NCBI RefSeq assembly: GCF_047495875.1 | Contig: NC_092461.1 | Coordinates: forward strand, 43,665,601 to 43,729,600 | Direction: 5' to 3' | DNA length: 64,000 nucleotides | DNA from: Pithys albifrons albifrons | Taxonomy: Eukaryota > Chordata > Aves > Passeriformes > Thamnophilidae | Shown here: positions 9,795 through 20,000 of the stretch, piece after piece | Layout of the letters: each line of letters begins with the position of its first letter | How positions within the stretch are numbered: the stretch's first letter is position 1 | Translations under genes and position numbers: made by a program | The notes under the pieces: generated by a model | Told to the model about the DNA's origin: nothing | Seen by the model: only the letters and a program-made list of their open reading frames with translations | The model's database searches: none

Positions 9795-9812
9795 GCCCCA
9801 CGTTGGGCGCCA
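9795..9812 (-). promoter_or_regulatory. Primer binding site, tRNA-Lys1,2 type
   Basis: The coding strand reads TGGCGCCCAACGTGGGGC, matching over 18 nt the site used with tRNA-Lys1,2, for example in Mason-Pfizer monkey virus and visna virus. It lies 5 bp after the 5' LTR. ERVL elements were named for a leucine-type site, so this one departs from that name. Confidence 0.9.
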
Positions 9813-9817
9813 AAAGA

Positions 9818-10447
9818 TGTGCTGGTTTGAAGGTGAACCAGCAAGGGAAAATGAACTCACCACGAGAGAGATTATAAGTCAGAGGTAAAATTTAATAATA
9901 ATATTATTATAACAACACTGACACACAAGGGAAATTGCTTTCAACTCACAATACCCCAGCAGTATAACCCAGTGTCCTGGGGCACAAACCCAAGGGGGTT
10001 TGTTTGCCCTTGTGCTGAGACCCCTGTGGCTCCCCCAAGTCCAGAGCAAAAGGAAAAAGAAAAACCTGTTGGTGCAGGCGAGGGCTGTGGTCTGGGCAAG
10101 AGTGGTGATCTCCTGCTGTCGAGGTCCTGCTGCTGCTCTGGATCCGACGAGAAGTCCCCGAGGTCTTCTTACCCACCACTTATGTACCCTCCGGGAGCAC
10201 TCAGTCCCTCCCCCTGGGCGGGGACTCACACAATGGGTGATTGACTCTGGGAGCCAGGGGTTGTTGAGCTGTTGATGGCCCATTAGCAGCTCCGCCCCCC
10301 TCAGGCTGGGTGTGAAGGTGATAATGGCTCCCTGGGCAGCTGCTGCTAATGGCCCATTGTCCTTGGGGAATGAATAGAGGGGGTAGAATACACAGCTTTG
10401 ATCACCCCCACACAGGGTTAGCTGGTCCCTCCTGCTGAACTAGGACA
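9818..10447 (-). repeat. 5' LTR of the provirus
   Basis: This 630-bp LTR carries the element's own promoter on the minus strand. It is colinear with the left LTR at an offset of 6,145 bp, without indels and with four substitutions. It is followed by the CTGCA duplication at 10448-10452. Compared with the solo LTRs at 48.7 and 55.2 kb it lacks a block of roughly 75 bp in U3. Confidence 0.93.
10179..10186 (-). promoter_or_regulatory. TATA-like box of the 5' LTR
   Basis: The coding strand reads TACATAAG. The related LTR at 48,747 has TATATAT at the equivalent place (49094-49100) and the one at 11,613 has TACATAT, supporting a conserved core promoter here. Confidence 0.55.
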
Positions 10448-10452
10448 CTGCA
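10448..10452. repeat. Right target-site duplication of the provirus (CTGCA)
   Basis: Identical to 3668-3672; see there. Confidence 0.85.
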
Positions 10453-10859
10453 ATACACTGTCTCATGATTGGTGAAAATGCCCAGGTTTTTGACTACTCT
10501 TTTCTATGGTGAAAATGCTAATTTAAAATAAGATTCCATCCTGTTGCAGTTCTGTAATGACTGTTCTGTTTCTTTCAGATGTCTAAGACCTCTTTTTCTT
10601 GCTGTTGAATAGTTTTGCAATGTGCTTAGACTGAACTTGTGAATGAATCTTCATTCCAACCATTTTTAAAGGGTCCTTGCAGAGTCCAGTCTTCCAGACA
10701 GTCATAAAAAATTATACAAATAGCACCTTACGGACCATACTTTGGCAAGTGTATTAGTTTATTGTGCTGAAGCAATCCCAAACTCATGAAAATAGTTAGG
10801 AAAACTAGGTTGCCTATGTTATAATTTCAAAATCTTTCATGGAATTTTTTTCTCTACCT

Positions 10860-11612
10860 TACGAACACTGTGGTTCGGGAGTTGGAGGCCAGGACAGGTG
10901 ACATGTTGAAGCCCAGCCACCGCTACTGCTTCCAAAGCCAGCTAACTGTCTAAAGCCTCAACAAAAGAATGGCTGATAGCTTTGCATTCCAATTTGATGG
11001 CTGGGGAGAGGACTGGGGGAGGCTGTCGAGGAGAGAGGCTTTCCTGGTGCTGGCCACACTTGTCTCCTCTGGCTGGCACCCAAGAAGATGCTGTTTGTTG
11101 AGCTGGTGGAAACACTAGGAGGGGGTTTTCAGGCTCACTCCCGACTCTGTGTGCCTTGGGCCATTCTTCTGAGAGAGCAGTCACTACTGCCTGGATTTGC
11201 TGCAGACTCCTTGAGGGGCCAATGCCACCTGCAGAGAAGTTGCTGCCTTTCCGTCTTCCAACACTTTTTTGGACAAAGGACAGTAGTAGAGAGTCCTTGC
11301 ACTATCCATTGGAAGGGTTTCATCCTGTGCCTGTAGCCAACATACCCATATGAATTTTGGAGACAGTGCCTTTTCCTGTCCCCCATCTTTGCCTCACTGG
11401 AGCCCGTGAGTCACAGCTGCTGCTGCCTCCCATGGCGCAGCATCACCTTCTGCTGTCTGTAAATACAACTGCACTGGAGGGGCAGAGATAGGACTTCTTC
11501 TGTTTGAAAGTTTTGGTTATGGTACTGCTGTTTGTTCTGTTCTGGTTTTGGTTATACATATTTGTAGTAAAGTATTTTTATCTGTTTTCTGCACATTTTC
11601 TGAATAAAATCT
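10860..11612 (+). repeat. Probable older LTR-like element, 5' portion
   Basis: This stretch is richer in G+C than its surroundings and ends in a T-rich section with AATAAA at 11603-11608, just before a second LTR starts at 11613. It resembles the U3-R part of an avian retroviral LTR. The likely remainder (AATTTCTAAGG to an end near GAGACAACA) lies after the inserted LTR at about 12264-12375. The left end is not defined. This rests on memory of repeat sequences and is tentative. Confidence 0.35.
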
Positions 11613-12263
11613 TGTCCTAGTTCAGCAGGAGGGACCAGTTTATCACTGTGTGGGGGTGACCAAAGCTATGTATTCTACACCCTTTATTCATTTTCCATGA
11701 ACTTTAACAATGGACCATTTGCAGCAGATGCCCAGGGCACACCCAACCCCTCAGGATGTAAGCTGGGTGTTAAAGAAGCCTGTGAGATAAGAGCTGTGAT
11801 AAACCCCCTCCAGAAAGTTGTTAGCACCTTCACACTCAGCCTGAGGGACCATGTCTGCTAATGGGCCAGGAACAATTCCAAAACTACCCCATGACTCGTA
11901 GAGTTAGATTACCCATTGTGGAACTCCCCGCCTTGTGGGAGGTACTGTTTGTTCCCACCTGGACCTGAGGGTACATATCTTGGGGTTTGAAGATCTCTAG
12001 GACCTTTTCATCAGATTCAGAGGAGGACCAGAACCTTGACAGGACTGCAACCATCACCTGCACAAACAGGTTTTTATTTCTTTCCCTCCTTTTTACCCCA
12101 TGGAGCTCAGCACAGGGGCTAACGAACACCATTGTGTTTGTGTCCCAGGGGGCTGGGTTATACTTCTGGGTTTTGTGGGTTAAAATCAATTTCTCTTTGT
12201 ATCACTGTATTTATTGTAATATTTTTATTAAATTGTGACTTTGACTTATAATCTGCTTTGTGT
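11613..12263 (+). repeat. LTR related to the provirus LTR, 3' end missing
   Basis: It starts with TGTCCTAGTTCAGCAGGAGG exactly as the provirus LTR does on its coding strand. It is alignable throughout and shares the TACATAT core promoter near 11972, the ATTAAA at 12227-12232 and the GACTTATAATCT block of U5. The last 45 or so bases, including the terminal CAGCACA, are absent. Many substitutions and indels make it much older than the provirus. It retains the U3 block that the provirus lacks. Confidence 0.85.
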
Positions 12264-12375
12264 CTTTTAATTTCTAAGGTTGTGGTGGTTTTTGGGGAGA
12301 GGCCCCCTTCCTAGTCCAGAAAGGTTCCTCACTTTCCTCAATGGATGTCTTGGTTTCTTTTAAACTGAGACAACA
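12264..12375 (+). repeat. Possible 3' remainder of the older LTR-like element
   Basis: After the truncated inserted LTR the sequence resumes with AATTTCTAAGG and runs to AAACTGAGACAACA, which resembles the end of the LTR type begun at about 10,860. If so, the 11,613 LTR is nested in it. Low confidence. Confidence 0.25.
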
Positions 12376-14440
12376 TGTTTGATTTAGTCTAAAGACATAA
12401 CTATCTGATGTCCTACTTTTGGGGAAAGATTCATACTGAATAGCATGAAAATTATTTAGGAGAAGTTTAAAGCAGAAGTTTAACTATGACACCTTAAACT
12501 TCCTTCCTTCAGGGGTGTTTTATCCAATTGACTATAGTGAGTGTTTAGGTAGAATAATGTATAGTATAAGTGCTTGAAGATAAGTGCTGGAAATACCTCC
12601 TTAATTTCTTTTCCTAGAAAGAGACAAATCTGTGTACATTCTTTATGCACTTGGTTAAAGAATGACTAATAGATTCTATCCATTCTTTGCCCCTATAATG
12701 GGACATAGGCAAATATATTTTTTGGGTAAAGAAGTGCATTTTTTCTGTATACATTGATGAACCATTAAAAAACACCATCTATAAAATACTCTGTTCAAAT
12801 TGTCCAGCCTTCAAGATCCGTGAATGAAATAATTCATGCTGTGTCTGTTTTTACCTGTTGACCTTATCCTGCTATTCATTTGGTCTGGCTGCTGAAAGGT
12901 CAGAAGAAATGGTAAGATGGCAAGATGATGAGCTGCCTGGTGTATCTGGGGGTTTTTTTCAGCTGTCACATCCCATCTCCTTTTCACTGAGGTTTGTTTT
13001 TTTCATTATAAATGCTTTTCAATCATGCAAACACATGTGGAAATTGGGATGGGGAAGCTTGGACCTGGGATGTGTACAAATTCATTTGTCAAGCAGCTAC
13101 TTCAAAAGAGATTATAATGGGAAAGATACTGTTCTCTTAGACAATGGTGTCCTGTTATTTCCTTACTAGTGCAAGCATGTTACTTACATAAGCTTAGTTT
13201 ACATGCAGGAGTGACACTTGGAAATATGATTTTCCAGCTTAATTTCTCCCTGATGTGGCACCTTATTGTGAAAAAGTAAAGGAGCTTCCAGTTCCAAAAT
13301 TCTGAACCATTTTGAAATGTATTTTAAACTTAAAGTAACTTTTTTAATATGTCACTCTCCACCATCCTCACCCACTCCTTTCTGATGTTTATAGGTAATG
13401 TGTGATATCCTCTAGCTATTATATATATATGCTAGGCCTTCAGCAGAGAAGACCAAAATATATACAGTCATTATTATCCATGGTATGTATTGTTATATGA
13501 TTCCACTTCACTCTCCTTGATCATTGAAAAAAAACCCCTCTATTAAAGCTACACTCTGGCAGAGTTCACCAATGCATACAAATACAAGGCAATCCACAGC
13601 TAATTCTTCATCTCCTTTGTAGAAAGGAAGTATTCTCTGTAATGTCTAAGCAGACCAAATCATTTGTCTATTATTTAACGGCTCATTTACCAATGATCCA
13701 AATGTACATCTTAATTTTCTATACAGTTGTCTTAGCCCATTACTGTAGATAATGACTGCAAAGAAGAGAAAAACAGTTGGCAAATAAAGGTTAGTTTTTA
13801 TGAGCTATTTTCAGTTTTCTGTACATAGATCAGTTCTTCCATGCCATTTTCTTCTCTAATGTAAGTGCAAAAATAAACTACTTTTTCTCGGAAAAGACAA
13901 ACTGTATTTTTTCTGTTTATGATTAATAACACTCACCTTGACACTTTGAACTGATTTAAGTATTTTTATGAAGTGAGGATTTGTCTGTTTTTCTTCATTA
14001 ATTTTAATTCTTTGAAAAATAGCATCTATGACTTGAATAGGAGCTGCGAATTTTCATAGATTTGTTTGAAACAACACTCTATGTTACTAATTTGTGAAAG
14101 TTCATATGAAAAATTAGTGTGATTTTTATTCATTTACTGAATTACCTGACATTTGTAACAGGGACAGTGGTAGAAGCAATCGTTAGGACACTTGGCCTCT
14201 CACATACAGTATAGAGAAGGACAAAAAGTAGTGACATTGGCAGATCAAGAGAATTTCAGGGTAGTACATTTTTTATCATCCTTATACCTCCACAGGAAAA
14301 ATAATAACCATTTATCTACATTTGTTCTCTTTAGGTTTAAAATTGTTGATTTGTTTGTGACTGAAATGAAAGACATAGATTGGATTCATTAATCTTTTCT
14401 TCATGTTGTCACACTGTTGAGATGACACTTTCATCCTAGA
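12376..14440. other. Unique AT-rich DNA, no gene recognised
   Basis: No coding exon, RNA gene or repeat was recognised. A short TATATATA run lies near 13420. The longest open frame (about 103 codons near 12,858) has no domain signature. Confidence 0.55.
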
Positions 14441-14621
14441 AGTACAGAATTGTCAAGGTTGGAAGAGATGTTTAAGATCATCCAGTCCAACTGTCAACCC
14501 AGCACTGCCACTATAAGCCATACACCATTCAGCCTGTCACTCAGCGCCAGATCCAGATGTCTCTTAAACACCTTCAGGATTGGTGACTCCACCATCCCTC
14601 TGGACAACCTATTCCAATGCC
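14441..14621 (-). repeat. CR1 LINE 3' end, part 1 (interrupted copy)
   Basis: Reads as a CR1 3' terminus in antisense: CAGAATTGTCAAGGTTGGAAG, the ATCATCCAGTCCAACTG block, and the CCATCCCTCTGGACAACCTA block. It stops at CCAATGCC, where the next CR1 block would follow, and resumes about 1 kb later. Confidence 0.85.
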
Positions 14622-15623
14622 TGTTATGATATAGTCATTAAAATTATTAGAGAGGTGCCTCTACCTGAATTAAGGTATGAATAAGGCCAGATGCTGAAAT
14701 GAATAGTAGACATTTTTATTTAACAGTAAATGTGAGGTACAGAGAGATAGAAAGAAACAGGAAAAACAGAGACTGAGAGGGGACATAAAGAGAGTGACAG
14801 GGAGACCGATTAAGTAGAAAAAATAACACCACTAAGTGTATTCCAATGGTGTCCTATTGATCCTCTTCTGGTCTTTTCTGTGGTGAGAGTTCCAGTCTTG
14901 TCAAAGGGATGGTTGCAGTCTAGATCCATCAAGGGAAGCCCAGGCTGGTGAGGGAAGGCCTGAGTGGTGAGGGAAGTCCATGGGGTTTTATTATGCTTAA
15001 GCTAGTTGGGAACACCCTGGTATCTTCCTTGAGTCAGTGATTTTTGCTCTGGATGATGTAATACTGGATCACAGGACATATCATGAGTCTTTGACACCTT
15101 CTGAGACATTACAGCTGCTTGTTATGTGAGTACAGTTGAGTCAATTATGGCACATTTTGGCCCACCAGCAGAGATGAATACCTTGAGGCTTCTTGTGAAT
15201 GTTCTGGTAGTTGCCTGGAGGTGAGTTAGCAGAGCTGATTAAGTTGTTTAAGGACAAAGAAACACTAGCCTGACCAGCAGGATTTGCCTCTCCTTTTCTT
15301 ACTCAACACCCAGTTTGTAGCCTGACCTGGCAGGTGTGCACAGCCTCAGCACCTGGGCAGTTACTCTACATGTCATCAGCTTGCACTTTGATCATCTAAG
15401 CCATTAGCATTCCAGTCTCTCACACTTGTGGATACATTCTTCTCCTTGGATAATAGGACAGTACTACCACCTTTATCTTTTCTCAAGTTCGCCTGGCAGT
15501 CCAAATTAGGAGGCATATTTGGGGAGAAGCCGGTGTTGGTGAGCTTTGCTTCTTTGCAGTTTGCTACAGTGGTCTTTCAGTGATTTTAACAACATTTAAA
15601 CCATTAACCATTTCAGTCTCTCA
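14622..15623 (-). repeat. ~1-kb LTR inserted in a CR1 copy
   Basis: This segment separates two adjacent blocks of one CR1 copy, so it is an insertion. In minus-strand sense it begins TGAGAGACTG and ends ATAACA, with an AATAAA near 14713-14718 (plus TTTATT), consistent with a minus-strand solo LTR from a family unrelated to the 630-bp LTR. Exact ends and target duplication are not clear. A 22-bp block at 15401-15422 recurs at 15601-15623. Confidence 0.5.
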
Positions 15624-15895
15624 TACTCTAACAGTGAAAAATTTTTTTCTAATATCTAATCTCTCCAGTCTCAGTTTAAGGCAGCTCCCTTTTGTCCTCT
15701 CACTGCAGGCAGAGTAGAAGAGACCTGCCCCCACCTCACTACAACCTCTTTTCAGGTAGTTGCAGGGAGGGATGACGTCCTTGCCATAGTGTCCTCTTCT
15801 GACTAAACAAACTCAGCTCCCTCAGTTGTTCCTCATAAGACATGTTCTCTAGTCCTTTCCTAGTTTTGTTGTCTTTTGCTGGACATGCACCGCTT
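15624..15895 (-). repeat. CR1 LINE 3' region, part 2
   Basis: Continues the CR1 copy after the insertion: the TTTTTTTCTAATATCTAATC block, the CTCTTGTCCTCTCACTGCAGG-type block, AGTAGAAGAGACCTGCCCCC, then CTCAGCTCCCTCAG and GTTCCTCATAAG. All are characteristic of antisense CR1 and decayed. Confidence 0.85.
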
Positions 15896-17661
15896 TTAGT
15901 TTAAAACCATAAGCATTTGTCCTGTGTCTAGAGGCCCTCCTAAAATATTTCCCCCTCTCTTTTTCATAAACTGCCTTTAAGTATTGAAAGTTTCCCCAGA
16001 GCCTTCTCTTCTCCTGCACATCTATTCCTGAACATTTTGGTGTTAAAAACTAATAGAGTGTCAAAGTGACTATTTCATACTTTCAGTAGTCTCCAGTATT
16101 GTGATTCCTTTGTTGAATGAAAAAGTGGCAAAGGCAGGTAGCTTCATTGTCTTAAGCTCTTATTGACAATTATCCAAACTCCTAGGAAGCTCTGCTCAGG
16201 GAATCTCTGCATGCTGAAAGGAGCTTGTCTGCTTCTAGAGTCTGTAGAATATGAATTACCTATCTATATATGTGCATATGTTATTGTATATGCTAAAAAA
16301 CTCTTGATGATGAAGCTAACAACACACATGCTGTACAAATAGGGAGATATCCTTGCAAAAAAAAAAAGACAAACAACAGTGTATTTAAAATAGTCAAGCT
16401 AAATTGATATGGTAATTGTTATGTGAACTGAACAGTGAATGGATCTCCACCAGATGGAATAACAGAATTCCCATCAAATACTCATTTATGTGTCTTCCAG
16501 ATTATTCAACTCTGACATAGGTTGTCTTGTTCACATTATACATAATAAAATAAAGCAATAAAGCTAAGACAGCAAACAAAACAACCCTTTCAGATCAATT
16601 AATAGCAATTTAAGATTGGATATAACTGTGGAGCTTATTAAATTTGAAATTCTTGTATTTGACACATTTTCTGCTTCTTGTATGGAGTGGCTTGAGCAAA
16701 ACATGTATCTGCTGTTCTTTGGACAGAAAAGGTGGTCATCGAGTTTGCTTCCAATGTAAGCCACTTTCTCATTTGTTTCCTGCTTAGGAACCTTCCCGTT
16801 TAATCATAGGAGTCTTTGGGACTCTAGTATGGTAGATAGAATTTGTTCATTCTCTTCATAGCTTTATCTCTTCACTGAGATATAACACTTAATAGACATT
16901 GACATGTTTCAGGACTGAGGTACCTGGTCTGACACGTAAAAGTAATTTTCACCCATTTGGAGTCAGTGCCTGTCATTTTTAGACAACTAAAAGCAGAGTT
17001 TGCAGAGTCAGGTCTTTGTTGAACTGAGTTAGCATTATTCTGACTTAATACTGACTTCCCTGTGTGAGGCACGTGATGAGCCTGAGAATAAACCTGACAT
17101 GTTTTTATTCTGCCTTGAGGTGCCACTATAGTTCTAGTGGAAGTGAGGATGGTAGCTTCAAGTTAAGCATCAGAAAGAAAAGCAGTATTTTGGATTTTGT
17201 GCCACTTCCCTCTTTGTTCTTAAAATTCTTTTGCAAAAGACATCAAAATGCTGCTTGTTCACTGGATGATTATGTTCTCTGAGGAATTAGCACTGACATA
17301 GCATGTAAATTATAGATAATAGAGTACATATACATAGACACTATTTGAAATGCCCAAGGTTAATTTCTGTGCAAAATAATGAAATATTCACTTGAAAATT
17401 GACCAGTTATATGCAAATGAGGGAAGAAAACCCCATTTAATTATAATGTTTTTATAAATTAATCTATGTACCTATTCAGTGATTATACACAATAGATGCT
17501 CCATTTGAAATATCTTCAGGATACATATAAGCAATGAAAACAGCATAAAAATGTAAAGTTATTTACAGTAATCTTGTGAACCATTTTGTTTTGTAGTCAA
17601 CCAGATGCTTCAGAATACAAAAAGATAAATCGATAAATTAAATCAATAAGAGAGGAAAGAT
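15896..17661. other. Unique DNA, no gene recognised
   Basis: No gene or clear repeat was seen. There is an A12 run at about 16358. Open frames are short and unsupported. Confidence 0.5.
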
Positions 17662-17815
17662 CCTCTTATGGCTGAGGCAATGAATTGGAAGTCAGGAAAT
17701 TTGATTTCAATTTCTGACTCTGTCACAGGCTTCCTGTGTGACCTTAGGTAAGTCATGTTTTCTCTCCAGACCTTAGTTTCTCATCAATTTAGAGGAAAGA
17801 GTGATGATCTTTCTT
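17662..17815 (+). repeat. Ancient MIR/CORE-type SINE
   Basis: Contains CTGACTCTGTCACAGGCTTC followed by CTGTGTGACCTTAGGTAAGT and CCTTAGTTTCTCATC. This is the order of the conserved core of MIR-like SINEs, preceded by a degraded tRNA-derived head. Such copies date to early amniotes and are heavily diverged in birds. Confidence 0.7.
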
Positions 17816-19914
17816 CTGAACTGTTCTGTCTCTGTTTTGTTTTTAAAGTTTTCAAGCTACAACATATGCAATATAACTCTGAAAACTGCACTAAACACTT
17901 TATCCTTTAATGTGTAAGGTCTCATCTTACAGTACCTGAGTTCACCATTTGAAAGGCTGTATTTGCCTTTTGAACAAGCCACGGGGCAACACCCACTCTC
18001 AAGCTCAGTGCTTTATTGATGCAAGCCTGTTAAGTGTCTGTTGCTGGGAGACTTCCAGGCAGGTCGGCAGGCCAGCTGAAGTGGCACTTCTGCTTTGTAT
18101 ATGGGCAAGTAGAGGACTCTTGTAGCCTTGGCACCATGAAAGTCACGTGGATCTGGTCAAACCTTTTCCCATACTGCAGAAACTTCCAAGTGACTGACAT
18201 CAAACAAGTATGTTAGTTGTGTTCCTTCATCAGCTGTATAGAAATATACCTAAATATTGGTGCCTTGTTTTCTTCAGGAACTTCTAGACACTGGACTAAT
18301 ACAAAGAATTATGAAAGATCTGATGGAAAAATAGTCATTAGCAGATAATAATTCTCTCTGTAATGCTTATAAGCATATATATAAAGATTATCTAGATATG
18401 TAAAATCACTCACTTCTATCAGATATTGTGATATGCATGCTAAATTGGTCATTGTCAAATATTTCCCAGCAAAAATTAGAGAAAAATGTTTGAATGAAAA
18501 CTACTTTTTTATTAATTATGAATGACTGAGTTAATGTTTTATCATAAGTAATTATTTTATTGTAATGTGCATCAGGATTTTTTTAAATCTTCTTGTAAGT
18601 GATATTTCTGAGAGTATAATCAGTACTTCATTCATATTTTAATTCTGTTTCCATTTTTACTTTAAATTTCATATGCTAAGACATTTTATTTTACACATGT
18701 GACTTCCTTGAAAAACATGACTGAAGCCTCAATTCTACAACAGTAATGTGTGTTTGAATGGAGAAGTCTTTTAACTAAACATATTTGTAGCTATGTGTAC
18801 AAAGCTTTCAGAGTGTGTCAGTGTGTGTTTTTGTACACACAGACACACACACATACATCAAGTGTTTAAGTAAATATAGGTCTTTATTTCTTTCTTTCAC
18901 TGCAAGCTGTGTTCTCTATAAATGTGCTACTTGTCACCTTACATATGAATATCACTAAAAAGAGGAATTTAAACTGGAAACAAAACCGCTGGTATACCGT
19001 AAGTATCATAAATCAAAGTTTATTTTCCATTTTGTAAACATAGCAGGACATTTATTACTCAGAGTGGCAGATGTTTTAAAATACACAGAAAAGAATATTG
19101 TAAAACTTGATTCTATTCATTGAATCTCCAAACAAATTGTTTTTTCCCTTCATGGGATTTCCACAGATAGACAGATCTGTACTTAGGCTTGTTATCTAGA
19201 CTCCTTGTTTAGACAGAGATCCTACTCTTAAGGCTGATTTATCTCATCTAAAATCAACATGTATTTACTGTCTACTTTTCCCTTCATAATGAAGAATTTC
19301 TTCTCATAATGCAGGATACTACCAAATATAGATGAGATGCAACCTGATACTTGCAGTGAATGTTTTACATATTGTTACTTAAACGTTTTAAACCATTTAA
19401 GCAACACATCAGAACTGATGGTTGGTAACTTGTATCCTTCACACTCTTGCTGAAACATGACCCCTTCTCATATAGCGACTCAAACTCTATGTGGCAAGAC
19501 CACGGCAATGCCCAGTGCAAAGTAAATATATCCTCAGCTTTGTCCAATCAGCAAGGGCCTTATGTTTTCTTCATGGCTCAAAAACTACACTATATTGTAT
19601 CTGTTGTCCAAGAGAAGGACAGTCACAAGAAATAAACATCTCTCTTAATGATTCAGGGTTCATCACATAGTGAAAGTGTAGTAAAGGGTGGAGAAAGTTT
19701 ACCTGCAGTCCAGATCTAATGTATGGGTCTGCTGTTTAACTGTTCTTGATTGCTAGCATAAACATTTGTGATGTTGGTGCACAATATTTTTTCTCTCTTG
19801 CTCATTTTTTTTTTTTACTTCCAGCCTTCAAGTAAATGAATTATTAAAAGCTCATTACAAGTGTAATACTTCTTAAACAGTATTATTATGCTTAGCTAGA
19901 ATTTTTCATACATG
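17816..19914. other. Unique DNA with a GT/CA inverted repeat near 18.83 kb
   Basis: No gene recognised. At 18813-18855 GTGTGTCAGTGTGTG is followed by a short spacer and ACACACAGACACACACACA, which could fold on itself. Confidence 0.5.
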
Positions 19915-20000
19915 CGTAGACTCCCTTAAGGCCAGGAGGGACCATTACATCAACTAGGTTAACTTGAATAATGCAACCATTGAACCACATCAGTTTCTTT
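19915..20000 (-). repeat. Relic of an ancient CR1-type LINE 3' end
   Basis: AAGGCCAGGAGGGACCATTA followed by CATCAACTAGGTTAACTTG resembles the antisense 3' end of old CR1 families shared with turtles and crocodilians. It is short and diverged. Confidence 0.45.

Larger units (their letters stand above)
3673..10447 (-). mobile_element. Full-length young ERVL-like (class III) endogenous retrovirus
   Basis: This 6,775-bp provirus lies on the minus strand. In its own 5'-3' order it has a 630-bp 5' LTR (10447-9818), a Lys1,2-type primer binding site (9812-9795), gag (9729-7591), pol read in the same frame after a UAG (7590-4396), a purine-rich tract and a 630-bp 3' LTR (4302-3673). It begins and ends with TG/CA and is flanked by CTGCA duplications. 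The LTRs differ at only 4 of 630 sites with no indels, so the insertion is recent. Gag has one premature TGA; pol is fully open. No env and no dUTPase domain are present; only 93 bp separate the pol stop from the 3' LTR. Assignment to the avian ERVL group rests on recognising the RT, integrase and C-terminal Gag sequence; the exact subfamily is unknown. Confidence 0.93.

Noticed and set aside
9879..10283. A 134-codon minus frame inside the LTR, also present at 3734-4138
   Set aside because: Both copies are the same LTR sequence. It has no relation to known retroviral proteins and is not in the gag frame.
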